Shown here: one piece after another, positions 18,688 through 30,900 of the stretch
Position numbering within the stretch: position 1 is the first letter of the stretch
Layout of the letters: each line of letters begins with the position of its first letter
Source: Eucommia ulmoides
Lineage: Eukaryota > Streptophyta > Magnoliopsida > Garryales > Eucommiaceae
Assembly: GCA_016647705.1 (NCBI GenBank)
Contig: CM028329.1
Coordinates: forward strand, 62,265,231-62,329,230
Direction: 5' to 3'
DNA: 64,000 nucleotides
Notes under the pieces: model-generated
What the model was told of the DNA's origin: nothing
What the model saw: the letters and a program-made list of their open reading frames with translations, nothing else
Database searches by the model: none
Made by a program: the position numbers and the translations under genes

Positions 18688-21665
18688 TAAGGTGTTACAT
18701 GTTTAACTTGAAAGTAAAGGAACAAAATAAGATTTTGGTCAAACTTTAGGGGTACAAAGTGTCAAAATCCCCGATAACAAGATGGGGGTTATAATCCAGT
18801 GTGTCGCGTAAAAAACTTCGAATGACCCTTGGCAGAGCTTTGTTTCGTCACGGTCCAATCATGTACAGTCTTCAGCATTGAGTAAGTGAACTGCAGGGTG
18901 ATGCGAGGTATTGGATTCTTTGGGGGGAGGATTAATTTTTATTTATTAACTGGGGACCGGATTAATCGGTGGCGCAGGTTTTGACAATAGTAGAATTAGT
19001 GGTCCCCACTCGATTAGTTTTAAAGATAAAAGGGAAAGGGTAAATGGGGAATAGCCGGTTTCTTGTAGTTTACTCCATACAGATCAACTACCAGGTGTTA
19101 TTAATCATTTTTTATCTTGTTAATCAAGATTCGATTTTTTTTTAAAATATTTTAAAAAATCAAGATTCGATTTTTTTTTAAAATATTTTAAAAATTAAAT
19201 TTTGAATTTAATCTCGAATGTATCGGGTCAATGTAAAAAAGTGAAGCCTTAAATTATTCAAGAAAATGATTAATTGAGATACGCATAAACTGATCCGGAT
19301 AATACTTTACAGTAGAAAACAAAAAAGCAAGCAGATCAACTACTCGAGAATGGGGGGTTTGGTTTGGACACCAACATTAACATTAACGTTGTGGTGGGGT
19401 TCCACTTGTTAATGAGTAATGACACCTCTCTTTGTTTGGTGAAATCCTTGATCAACTTTACTGTGTGTGTGTCAACAATTAATGGGGGTAATTAATCACA
19501 CTTATTAGTAGTGTAACAGTTAAATAATTAATAAAACTGTATAGAATGATAATTGGTTTTTTAAAACGGTGTAAAATGATAAATGGAACAAAAACTATGA
19601 AAAGATTCCAATATTTTTTTAATGAACATTATGAACTTTTTTTTAAGATACGGACAGATTTGTCGTTATTAACTGTTGTTATATTCTGATTTCATCTGTA
19701 ATTGGTACCACAATAAATTTGTAAGTGGTCCTCGTGATCTTTCGATCCTCACTATATAAATTTTGACATCGGGAGAAGATATCTCGGTGAAGAACCTCCA
19801 GTGTGAGAGTAAGCATTTTATGATGAAAATAATGATAGGTAAAATGGATATTGTAATTGAATTCTCTTTTTCTCACACCAAACTGAGGTATTTATAGTTC
19901 TTCATCTGATGGGATGTACACCTATGGCGTGTTCAGATGCTTAGGCGAGATTAATGTGACTCTTCTAACAAACATTTTAACCGAATTACTCCCAAGACCT
20001 AACGCGCTAAAAAATCTAGGCACCGAGTGCTCACGGGCTTGACACTGGCCCATTGTCCACTTACAAGGCTTTGGCTCATCCTTCCAGAGGTTTCTGGCCT
20101 TCTCGAGGCATGGGGGCCTTGGGCCCCCTCAAGATTGCGCGGACTCTTCCGTGGGGCCCTAATTGTGACTGCATTCCGCGCTTGGTTCAATAGAAGCCCA
20201 TTCAAACAACCCATGACCAAATGATAAACGATACCAAAACTATCGAACTATCCCAATGTTTTTTTTAGTGAAAACTATGAACCTTTTCGAATATACCAAC
20301 AAAGTTATTGTCATTAGTTGCCATTACATTCCATATTGACTTCAAAATTTTCCCAAATTTATTCCAAAAATTAAGAAGTTGTTGCCACATTTAATTGAAG
20401 TAAAAATTCTTGTAAATAATCAAACGATTAATCAACTTTTTTTGTAATTTTGTCAATTAAATTACACAGCAACGATCGTCTATTTCATAAATTACAATTG
20501 GTAAGTGTCCCTTCTTTACTTAAAATATTTTTTATACATATTTAACAAGTATTTAGAGCATGTCACATTATTAAATAATTATAACATTTTCTAATTATAT
20601 GATCATATTAAATTCAACAAAGTAATAATTTGTATGTTAAATTCAACATAAATTTTGAATTTTAGTAATCAAACTTTTCTAATTAATTAGTCATATTAAA
20701 TTTCACATAGACTATTAAATTCAAGACTAATTTTAAATTTTATAAATAACACGTATTATATTTATTTTATGCAAAAGATATAATTAATAAGTCATTTTAA
20801 AGTGGACAAACAATCAAGACTGTGTAATTTAATCATGTAAAAAAAAATGACTTACGTAATTACTTGTAAGAGTTTTTAGTATAATTAATTATAATAAATA
20901 CTATTTATTTACGGTAACTATTTTATTTGAATTCAATTCAAAAATATTTTTTTTTTTTTAATTAAATGTCAATTTCAAAAACCAGTAGTGGATATTTTCG
21001 TCATGCAAATTTCAAAAATTTTAAAAATAAGATTATTTTTTTCAAAAAATTAAATCAACGAGATTATTTGTTTTAATATAAAACATTAGATATCAAATTT
21101 AATTTTGTATCTTAAATCAAGTCCGTACAATTTTTTATTTTTATTTTTTTTGGTATAAATGTTCGAGGATCTCTCACTAGAGAAACAAACTAGATAATCG
21201 TTAGACCAGACGTATTCATTATTTTTGTTTTATTTAATGATAAGGTCACATGTAAGAACGACACCACATGAAATATATATGTCCTAAAAGTTTCCAAAAA
21301 AATACATTATTGGAGTTAGGGGATGATAATTCCATGTTGGCACATTTGAAGAAGTGGACCGCCACACACATAATTACCAAACCGAAATCCTAGGATAACG
21401 TCGTTGGCTTTAGTTTTTTGTTGTAGGTCTAAATGGATGGAAAAAGAGATGACCAAACACTTAACCAATTTGAGGGGAGGGTAAAAGGTCGTTGGGAATT
21501 GACCCCACTAATTTTTTACTCATTCAAATTGACCTAAAAATGTCAAAAAATTAGTTAACATCCAATTGGTCCGATCAGAGTGCAGGTGAAGATTTTTTTT
21601 TTTTGAATTAGCTGTCTCAAGTATGGTTTCGTCTGGTATATGAACGGTCAACGATCAAATCTTTA
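18688..21665. other. Gene-free AT-rich region
   Basis: Holds a short tandem duplication of 36 bp (TCAAGATTCGATTTTTTTTT-type, 19124-19195) and a GC-richer patch at about 19740-20220. That patch has ATATCTCGGTGAAGAACCTC, GTGTGAGAGTAAG and ATTTATAG blocks similar to those near 22.1 and 56.4 kb. A SINE lies at 21146-21215. No coding region is supported; the paired 65-73 codon frames in the GC patch overlap on both strands and look fortuitous. Confidence 0.45.
21146..21215 (-). mobile_element. tRNA-derived SINE, family 1, decayed copy 3
   Basis: Minus strand: TGGTCTAACGATTATCTAGTTTG, GAGAGATCCTCGAACA, then TATACCAAAAAAAA. Layout like the other family-1 copies but more diverged. Confidence 0.4.
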
Positions 21666-22079
21666 CACTGTGTTTGGTACACAAGAATGGAATAGAATGA
21701 CAATAAGATTGAAATTAGTATGGTAATGGAATGAAATAGTCATTATCATTCTTATGTTTGGTGATAAAAGAGATTACATGTAATATTAGAATGATATCAG
21801 AGGGTAAAATAGTAATTTAATTAAATTTTCAAACAGTATAATAGTTAATTTAATTAACTTTCATTTCAATTCCAAATGGTCTCGTTTTTTAGCTGATGAA
21901 TGATTAAAATCTAATCTCATGTAATTGAGATTAACTAATACCAAATTTATATTGGTATCGGTTACTTCCATGTTTTGTGGGATTAGGAAATTTAATCCCA
22001 TGTACCAAATGTAAGAATGGAATGACTATTCTCATGTCCATTCAAATCCCGTTTCGAATCCTGTATACTAAACGCCACC
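21666..22079. mobile_element. PIF/Harbinger-like MITE with TTA duplication
   Basis: Left CACTGTGTTTGGTACACAAGAATGG; right (reverse) GTGGCGTTTAGTATACAGGATTCG. TTA at 21663-21665 and 22080-22082. Interior has GGAATAGAATGACAAT and ATGGAATGACTATTC in opposite senses. Confidence 0.6.
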
Positions 22080-22082
22080 TTA

Positions 22083-22640
22083 TGGTCTAATAAGCTTGTA
22101 CATGTACAAAGACTCCTTGGGATGTGCCCAACGAAATTCTTTCGACGTGAGAGTAAGAGGTAGGGGAAAAAAGAACACGGTATTGATAAGTGACGTTTCT
22201 CATCATACCTGAAGGATTTACTACCAATTATTTATAGGAGAGAGATCAGATTGATTCTGGAAAATTGGTCCTTATCGCATTCAATTAGCTTGTGCCTAAT
22301 AAAGAGGCATGTGACGTGGTTTAAACTTTAAACAACTAGGTCTTGCATTTTAATCCACCAGAAGGAGTCCATGGGCTAACCTAAATGATCAAGAGGCAAA
22401 GCCCAACTTACGGAGGTGCAAGAGTCTACTTGATGACCTGGAGGATCTGTCTAGTGGTCACTAGGCAGTGGCCTGACCAGGCAGAATGATAGGCGAAGGC
22501 TCAAAACTTGGTCAGTGGATGAACCAAACAAGGGCAACTGGTCAGTACCATCACCCTGTACGATAATCGTTGGACGACCAACGGGGGTCGTCGAAATGTC
22601 CCACCTTACCATGTAGAGAGTCATGAGCGATATGAGGTGA
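22083..22640 (+). repeat. Dispersed repeat with GTGAGAGTAAGAG motif
   Basis: Shares ordered blocks with the reverse strand of 55.75-56.66 kb: GTGCCCAA, GTGAGAGTAAGAG, ATTTATAGG, GGAGTCCATGGGCTA, AATGATCAAGAG, AAGCCCAACTTA, then a GGTCA/CGACCA-rich tail. No coding sense. Probably a non-autonomous element or LTR remnant. Confidence 0.35.
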
Positions 22641-23012
22641 CGGCAAAAATGCCCTTCATCATATGAAAATATTTGTGCTTATTAGGGTGCCCTACTTTTA
22701 TTTCCTTTGTCATTTTATCATGTGGAGGTTGGGATTGTGTTTTGTGGCTTTTCCTAGGTTCACATGCTCATCACTTAAATTTGTTAATCTCTATTTGATT
22801 GGAGTAAAACTTACAAGTATCTTAAAATTTTGATCAAAATTTTCACTTTAGTCCTCAAGGTTTCAATTTTAAAATATAACCATCTTAAAGTTTTTTAATT
22901 TGTTCGCTAAAGTCAAAAACGTTTTTCCCATTACAATTTAGGATGAAAAACAATCGCATACCATGCAACTAACTGTTTTTAAGAAATTTTATTGAAAAGA
23001 AAGAGCACATAA

Positions 23013-23478
23013 GGCCCCGTTTGGTTAGTGTTCCCAACCCAACCCAACAAAAAAAAATTTGGGTTTGATTTTTCGGAACGCGTTTGGCAAACACAAAACT
23101 CAACCCAATCCAACCCCAAAAATAGGAATTGATTCTCAAAATCTTAAAAAAACCAGAAACAAAAAAAAAAATTGTTTCTTTTTGTGCCAAAAAAACTCAA
23201 CCCAAAGTTCTCAACTTTTGTCTTCATCTGCCGGCTGACCACCACCACCCGCCGCCGGCCACCGTCCGCCGTCTCCGGCGACCTTCTGCTGCCGCCGGCC
23301 ACCTCCGGCGACCGTCCGCGCCGTCGCCGGTCACCGTCCGCCGCCGCCAAACACAAAACAAAAATTGTCGTTACCAAACGCAATTTTGTTCCCAAAATTC
23401 TCAACCCAACCCAATTCGACTCAACCTAACCCATTCCAGTTGGGTTCAGAAAAGTGAGAACACTAACCAAACGCCACC
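23013..23478. mobile_element. PIF/Harbinger-like element with GC-rich core
   Basis: Terminal inverted repeats GGCCCCGTTTGGTTAGTGTTC and, in reverse, GGTGGCGTTTGGTTAGTGTTC. TAA duplicates flank both ends (23010-23012, 23479-23481). The core at 23230-23345 is strongly GC-rich (CCGCCGGCCACC-type repeats), unlike the AT-rich surroundings. A 168-codon frame crosses the element but runs through both termini, so it is not taken as a gene. Confidence 0.65.
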
Positions 23479-23679
23479 TAAAGTTCTCTTTAAAAGAGAT
23501 AGGTGCGCGATAGTTGACTGTTTATTATCTAAAATAATAATGAGATCAAAATTCAAGTGTGCAAAATGTCGAAAGTCGCAAAATTTGTATTTGACAATGA
23601 ATGATGAAATTTCAATAGTTTTGATCATTTTATAGAGATGCGTGTGGCGTCAACGCTAAAATATCAGTCCTCAAAATTT

Positions 23680-23875
23680 ATTGAAAATGGAGTACGTGCA
23701 CTTTGACAAATCATCTCTCCAGGCGATCTTAAGGACGCGCTCTTCCACGTTAGTCTAGTGCATTCAATATTAATTTTAAGATTTAATTCTTGAAGTGTTT
23801 TTTAGGAAAATCGAACCCTAATTGAAAAGGAAAGAGAATATTTTTCTTTGCTAATCGAACTTATAGCTCTTGGGT
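23680..23875 (-). repeat. SINE-like repeat, family 2, decayed copy
   Basis: Blocks CAAATCATCTCTCCAGGCGATCTTA, GTGCATTCAA, AAGATTTAATTC, CTTTGCTAATCGAACTTATAGCTCTTGG parallel 31.6-31.8 kb. The poly-A end is not preserved. Confidence 0.35.
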
Positions 23876-24131
23876 GGATGAACAATGAATGGCGTACGTG
23901 ATGTGCATGTGGAGAGAGAATCTAGGGGGGCATAAATAATAATTCACGCCTGAATAAGTGTATTTGTAGAGAGAGAGAAGAAAACATGGCGTGCAATGGA
24001 AAGAAAAGAATCATATGATTCTCAATCCCTTTGTGTCGGCACTCATCTTCTAAAGCAATTGAGAGCCTTCTTGCCTTTTAGTACTCCTTTGGGCTTTTAT
24101 TTGGCCTGAGTTTCGATATACATTTCGCTAA

Positions 24132-25391
24132 TGGCTCATTTGAGTGGACGGAATAGAGTGAGAGTATAATGGAATGGAATTGTCAATAAAATCACTATTC
24201 TATTTACTTGTTTGGTTGGTATGACATAAAAGAAGTAATGAAATAGTAAAATATAATAAAATTTCTATACCCTTATAATAAAAGTTTATTATATTTCACT
24301 ATTTTATTCCTTCCCTCATTTTATTATACTTCACTATTTCATTCAATTTTCAGTTTCTGTTCTCAATTTTCAATTTGTTTTCACAATTTTTAGTGTCTAT
24401 TCTCAATTCTTTGTTCTTTAAATTTTTGTTGTCAATTTTTTTTTCTAATTTTTTGTTTTTGTTCTTAATTTTCAATTCTCTAATTGTTTGTTCTCAATTT
24501 TCTGTTTCTGTTCTCAATTTGTTGTTTCTGTTCTCTAATTTTTTGTTCTCTAATTTTCTGTTCTCAATTTTTAATTTTTTGTTCTTTAAATTTTTGTTGT
24601 CAATTTTTTTTTTCTAATTTTTTGTTTTTGTTCTTAATTTTCAATTCTCTAATTGTTTGTTCTCAAATTTTCTGTTTCTGTTCTCAATTTGTTGTTTCTG
24701 TTCTCTAATTTTTTGTTCTCTAATTTTCTGTTCTCAATTTTTAATTTTTTGTTCACAATTTTTTCAGTTTCTGTTCTTAATTTTTTCAGTTTTTGTTCTC
24801 AATTTTTTGTTTGTTTTCAATTTTCAGTTTCTGTTCTTTAGTTTTTTTGCTTATATTCATATGTTTTCTAATTTCTGGATTGGGCTGGATCAACGATGAA
24901 CTTTTTGTAATTTTAATTTTTGTTGTCAATTTTTTTTTTCTAATTTTTTGTTTTTGTTCTTAATTTTCAATTCTCTAATTGTTTGTTCTCAAATTTTCTG
25001 TTTCTGTTCTCAATTTGTTGTTTCTGTTCTCTAATTTTTTGTTCTCTAATTTTCTGTTCTCAATTTTTAATTTTTTGTTCACAATTTTTTCAGTTTCTGT
25101 TCTTAATTTTTTCAGTTTTTGTTCTCAATTTTTTGTTTGTTTTCAATTTTCAGTTTCTGTTCTTTAGTTTTTTTGCTTATATTCATATGTTTTCTAATTT
25201 CTGGATTGGGCTGGATCAACGATGAACTTTTTGTAATTTTAATTTCGATTCCATTGGGTTGTTAGATTTGATTTCATCACAATTTCAAATGGAATCTCAT
25301 TCTAATGGAATCATACCAAACAACGGAATAGGAATCGAGGGCGGAAATACGATTCCATTTCGCCTCCGATTCCGTCCAACCAAACATGTCG
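24132..25391. mobile_element. Non-autonomous element, 1.26 kb, TAA duplication, TC-rich interior
   Basis: The termini are TGGCTCATTTGAGTGGACGG and, in reverse, CGACATGTTTGGTTGGACGG, both directly next to TAA (24129-24131 and 25392-25394). The subterminal AATGGAATGGAATT and its inverse agree. The interior is an expanded array of TTCTCAATTTT/TTTCTGTTCT phrases, including a near-perfect 326-bp tandem duplication. TSD and end type suggest PIF/Harbinger. The Phe-rich frames in the interior are low-complexity artefacts. Confidence 0.55.
24589..25240. repeat. 326-bp tandem duplication
   Basis: Two copies (24589-24914 and 24915-25240) appear essentially identical; translations of the two are the same through 80 codons. 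An older partial copy lies 168 bp further left (from about 24421). This indicates recent unequal exchange or replication slippage. Confidence 0.85.
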
Positions 25392-25711
25392 TAAGTGCAA
25401 CGTTGGCATTGTCCATCCACGGTATATTATTTTGCACGAACCAAAGAAAATAAGTAACGGGATCGCAAAAAATCCGTTGGCAAACAGATTATGGAGGATT
25501 TTTAGCAAACAAACAAAAAAATTACATTGCTGTTAACAAAATATAATATGGAAAGGTTTTTCGGATACAATAACAAGAACCTTAATGCACCGTCTCCCTC
25601 TCCTACTCTCGTTACCAATTCGATAACTCTCCGGACTTTCTGAAGGACATACAAAAAATGATGTAAGAACAAATAATTCTGAAAAATCATCAAGGTCTGA
25701 TGATCATATTC

Positions 25712-27604
25712 TCAGAATGCTTCTTTTTTCGCCGCCAAGAGCGCTTTTGCCGGGGGAAGCAAAGCGATCGCGCCTCTCTGCTGGTTTGAGTACTTCCTAT
25801 GAATTACCTTCAGTTTGCTCTCACCACCAGCAACCATCAAGTGGAAGCCCACCAGAAGTTTTGCACAATCCATCAGCTGTGGTTCGGAGAAGCCGGTGTG
25901 CAGTTTAAGGGTCTGATTCCAAACAGGGCTCTTGTTTAGAGTGCACCGGGCGGCGTACACGGCTGATGCAGCAATCATCGACGGGCAGTACGTTATCGTC
26001 TCATAATTCATTATGCCCAACTCCGCAAGAAAATAGACCATGTTCTCCATATCAAAATCATGATCAGGAAGTGCTGCTGCTGCTTTGATGAAGCGTACAA
26101 GAAACACGTACGGGGTTGGAACGGTCAAGGTCCATTCGAGTTCACCGAGTATGCGCTTCTCCATGAGCAGCACCTGTTGATGAGTGTAAGCCCGGTCCGA
26201 TATGCAGACGAAATCGTTCACCTCAGGTGCCCAAATTTCTTCATACTTTGAGGCCATGAGCATGGCACTAATTCCTACCAGCTGCAGTTCCTTCCTCTGC
26301 ACAGCCTTACGAGCAAGGAATCGATCAACAATGTCGATTGTCAAGTAAAGGGTCTCCGGCATCAGCTCGAACTTGTTGTGGACTTCAATCAACCAGTCTA
26401 TCAAGATTGCTCTCATCCTCTCGTTTATCTCCGGCTGCGAATCCATGTAGTCATGAACTCTGCTCTCACTCTGCATCACACACAATCTAATAATATCAGA
26501 TACAAATACCAAATTCATATACAGATAGGAGGAGATTGGAGAGGGAAATAAGAACCTCGGCTAGCTTGTAGAACTTGTACATATCTTCAACGTATTCAAC
26601 AACCGCCAAATCGTTTTCGAGGTCTGCAGCATCGATGTTTACTATCGGCTTCTTACTCAATCCACAAGCAGCCTTTTAAACAAACTGAATCAGTATAACT
26701 AAACGAGGGGGATCCAAAACAAGTTACGTATGTCTGGCGGAGATCATACCTTACTCCGAGCAGTGAGGGTTGAAGTTAGGGAAATTTGTGCCTTCTTTTT
26801 GGAGGACCCTCCAAGCTTCTTGGCCGCTGCATCATGTCCTTCTGTGGTATCAGGGCTTATCTCGATCACCTCAGCGGCGGATTCGGGTTTTGGCGGCTTG
26901 AGGGTTACTTTCTTTTGAGGGGGCTTTGGCTTTCTTTCTCCCTTAACAGCACCTCCATTGTTTTCTGCTGCAACCTGTGCATTGGCCAGTAACTGTGCGC
27001 AGAAACTCCTAAAAAATACAAACTCATTATGAATACTCATTATTGCATAAAGCAGAAAGAAAATGAATCTTTAGAAATGGTAAAACCTCGTAACAGGCCG
27101 AGTGATTTGAGGAATTGGCTTGACGTCAGCTCCGGCTCCGCGTGCAGGAACAAGGTTTCCGATATCACCAAGCGCTCGCCGATTTTTCACCTCAGCTGCC
27201 ATGATCTTCTGCTTCACTCCTCCAGGGACTGCCTCCCCTGCAAATATTCACCCTCAAATCATAAGAAAATCATAGAATCCAAGCCATAAAATTTGAACCC
27301 ACCAATAAAATCCGAAGAAAAAGAAAATCAAGATTCACGCTTGAATGAAAACAAATACAGAGAAACTCTAAACCAAAAACATCAAGAACAAAAAAAAAAT
27401 CAATTCCAGAACAGTTTTTTTTTTTTTTTTCAAAAAACACTAGGTTAATGTGTTTGATTGCATAAAATTGGAGCGTTGCATACATTTTAATTCAAAACCC
27501 ATGGCTTCGATTCAAAAACCAGAACAAAAACATCCGAGAACGAAACATGGAGAGCAGAAATACATACCTCTGTCTTGCTGCTGAACAACCGGCCTTGAAC
27601 CCAT
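25712..27604 (-). CDS. CYCB1: B1-type mitotic cyclin
   Basis: Coding exons (minus order): 27604-27568, 27237-27087, 27008-26750, 26672-26556, 26470-25712. All introns are GT-AG; total 1323 nt = 440 aa. Starts MGSRPVVQQQ. A destruction box, RRALGDIGN, lies at residues 32-40, the APC/C degradation signal of mitotic cyclins. The lysine/proline-rich linker is followed by the cyclin box, with MRAILIDWLIEVHNKF at about 207-222, MLMASKYEEIW and the second cyclin fold ending near the C-terminus. Known role: binds CDKs at G2/M to drive mitosis. It ends ALLAAKKEAF. The last exon is long and unbroken, whereas many CYCB1 genes split it further. Upstream lies an MSA element. The subtype (CYCB1;1 or another) cannot be settled from this alone. 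Confidence 0.93.
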
Positions 27605-27998
27605 CCTTCAATCGCGCAAGGAAGCAAAATGGAAAAGTATGTTTTGGTGAAGACAACCCGAAAAACTTGCTCTAGATCTTGTAAGTTGCCTCCGACCGAT
27701 ATGAGCGGCCTCTGTAATGTGACGCCCCTTTTGAAGAAGAAGACGACAACGGTCGAATTATTCCGAAAAAGTAGCCGTTGGAAGAGCCTTCTTGCCTTTT
27801 CGTCTCCCTTCTTTGGGCTTTTTATTGGGCCTGAATTTCATCATTTTGGGCCGGGCCAGTCTTTTCATTTAATCATTTTGGGCCGGGCCGTAATTCCATA
27901 ACATGCCCGACCCATTCTCTCTCTCTCCGTTGGTTTTACACAGGCGCAAGGTTGAAGGTCGCGGAAAGCAACTCCATCTCTCCTCCTCTGGTTCAGTT
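27605..27998. promoter_or_regulatory. Divergent promoter shared by CYCB1 and SRP72
   Basis: Only 394 bp separate the two ATGs. It contains an MSA element (27772-27782), another AACGG core (27748-27752), GGGCC/GGCCC motifs near 27839-27886 (TCP/site-II-like GGGCC repeats) and a CT repeat at 27913-27926. No TATA box is evident for either side. Confidence 0.6.
27772..27782 (-). promoter_or_regulatory. Mitosis-specific activator (MSA) element
   Basis: TCCAACGGCTA on the minus strand matches the MSA consensus YCYAACGGYYA at every position. It lies about 170 bp before the cyclin ATG in the cyclin direction. MSA sites in B-type cyclin promoters are bound by three-repeat MYB (MYB3R) proteins and give G2/M expression. 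Confidence 0.75.
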
Positions 27999-30900
27999 AT
28001 GGCACCGAAGAAAGACAAATCGAGAACAGCGGCGGCGGCGGCGGCGGCGTCGACGCCGGCCGTGGCCATCGAAGATCTGTTTACGTCGCTCAATCGTCAT
28101 ATACAGCGGTCGGAGTACGAGCAAGCCGTCAAAGTTTCAGATCAAGGTCAACTACATACGTATATACGTATTTGTGTACCTGTAGATTTTTTGTTTTCGA
28201 AATCGTGTGGAATTGAAGTGATTCTTCTTGTTTTCCAGTTCTGGCAATTGCATCTGACGATGAAGACGCAATCCGCTGCAAAATTGTAGCTCTAATCAAG
28301 GACGATAAGATTGATGAAGCGCTTTCCACAATGAATAAGTCTTCGGGAAAGTCCTCAATTGATTTAAGCTTCTTCAAGGTAATATTAGTTTGCGGATTAT
28401 TTGTGGGAGATACACTTGTATACGTTATTGCTCGTTCCCTATGTTCATAAGTTTCTTTTACTATCATTCGGTATTGTTGGGGACTATGATCATTTTCGAA
28501 ATAGAAGATCAATTATTCTATATGTGGTTCAAGAAATGCTTATTGAATATAGATTTTGCATCAGCACATTAAACATATGAGACCTAGTAATTGCATTGCC
28601 CATTGATTGCATTTCTATGGAGTAAAACCCTACACTGATTGGTCATTGTTGCTCATAGGATGATATTTTGTGTAATTATTGATTAATATTGTTTGATTTA
28701 ATACAAGTTTATAGTATATTTGATTTGCTTATGGAATTGATCAATGCTTTAGGAATTGTTCTGTATATATAATCAGATATATATTTGCTTTTTCCATCCT
28801 CGCGCTCGGTTGGCAAAGTTAAAGGTGTAGGATGATTCAAAATTATGTTAAGAGGAACCTCAATGGCAATAGACAAGTGAACTTTTTTTTTTTGTTTTTG
28901 GTGTCTGCAAACTCATCTAATCGCTTTTTCTCTAAGAATTTCCTTTCACAGCTCTCCAAATCTGGTAGTCTCTTGTGTTATGCATATTGTTATCTTTCTT
29001 AATGTTTTTTTTTAACCTCCGAGTAGGCATACTGCTTATACAGACAAAATAAGTTGGACGAGGCTTTGGAATCTTTGAAAGGCAAAGAGCAAAATCCCGC
29101 AATCATGCTATTAGAATCTCAAATCCTGTTTCGTTTGGGAAAAATGGATGCTTGTGTTGACATATATCTGAAGCTCCAGAAATCCAAGATAGACTCTTTA
29201 GACATAAATGTTGTTGCTGGTTTGGTTTCGGCTGGGAGGGCTGCTGAAGTGCAAGGAACATTGGATGCACTCAGAGTTAAAGCAACCAGCACCTTTGAGT
29301 TGGCATATAACACTGCCTGTTCATTGATTGAAAGGAATAAATATGCAGATGCAGAGCAACTCCTACTCTCAGCTCGAAGGTGATTCTCATTACTACTAAC
29401 TTGAATCACATTTGATATGATTAGGATACTCATTTGTTTGATTTGTTAAAATCTCTGCTGGAATTATCTTTTGGCGTTTTTCTATGACCTAAGCGTACAT
29501 GCATCGTTCATGGTATCTAGTTATGTAACATATACGTGCTTAGAAATCTTCATTTGCAGTTCATCGACTCTTTCACTTTACATTGGCCTTTGGTGTTCCA
29601 TGTCGCATTTTCTACGTCCATCGGTTTCCGCTTTTTATTGTCTATGTGGTATAAGTGATTTATGGAAACACGTTGCATGATGATGAACATAAACTCACTA
29701 TGTTATAGCACATTTTTGTTAGAATTGGTCAGGAAACATTAATGGATGAGAATTTGGCTGATGAAGATATAGAAGTTGAATTGGCGCCCATTACTGTCCA
29801 GTTGGCATATGTTCGTCAGGTAAAATACAGCATAAAATATGCACATTTCTTCCCTTGTTCCACAATTAAACTTCCATTGAATCAAATTTGTTCTTCTGTT
29901 CAGCTATTGGGACACACGCAAGAAGCCATGGAATCTTACACGGATACTATTAAGCGTAATCTGGCTGACGAATCATCACTTGCAGTAGCAATAAACAACT
30001 TCATCGCATTGAAGGGTCCTAAAGATGCCTCTGATGGACTAAGGAAACTTGATCGGCTTGTAGAGAAACGTACTGACTCACAGGCCTTCCAGCTTGCCCG
30101 TGGACTTGATCTGAAGCTTTCTCCAAAACAAAGAGAAGCCATATACACTAACAGGATGCTGCTGCTTCTTCATTCAAATAAGATGGAACAGGTCATATAA
30201 AGCTTAGAACATGCCCCCTTTTTTCTTCTCTCCCTCTCTTGAATAATTAATGCATGCAGTTATTAGGGTTTACTGATTTCTTTCTTTTGAAAAAAAATTA
30301 AAAAATCATACAGGCTAGAGAACTTGTTGCTGCACTACCAGGTATGTTTCCTGAGAGTGTGATGCCAGTGCTGCTTCAGGCTGCAGTCCTGGTGAAAGAG
30401 AACAAGGCTTCCAAAGCAGAAGAAACGATGGGGAAATCTGTGAATAATTTCCCTGAAAAGGCCAAAATCATTCTCCTTGCAAGAGCACAGATTGCTGCTG
30501 CTGCAGGCCACCCTCAAGTTGCAGCCGAGTCTCTGGCCAAAATACCCGATATTCAACACATGCCCGCTACTGTCGCCACCCTCGTATCACTGAAAGAGCG
30601 TGCTGGAGACATCAGTGGTGCAGATGCTGTGTTTGATTCAGCAATTCAATGGTGGTCGAATGCCATGACTGAAGACAATCACAAGCTCAATGTCATTATG
30701 CAGGAGGCAGCCGCTTTTAAACTCAAGCATGGGAAGAAGGAAGAGGCTGCTCGTATATACGAGGAGCTTGTTAAAACCCATGGAAGTATCGATGCATTGG
30801 TGGGTCTAATTCGCACAGCTGCATACACAGATATCGATAAAGCAGAAATTTACGAGAAAAAACTCAAGCCGTTGCCTGGTTTGAAGGGAGTCGATGTTGA

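Noticed and set aside
20027-20224. Overlapping ORFs on both strands in a GC-rich patch
   Set aside because: No recognisable domain; the patch looks like part of a dispersed repeat.
23129-23635. 168-codon ORF across the GC-rich element
   Set aside because: It crosses both element termini and the right-hand TAA duplication, with composition-driven residues and no domain.
24375-25225. Phe/Leu-rich hydrophobic ORFs resembling membrane proteins
   Set aside because: Low-complexity TC-rich repeat interior of a transposable element; repeated frames come from the tandem duplication.
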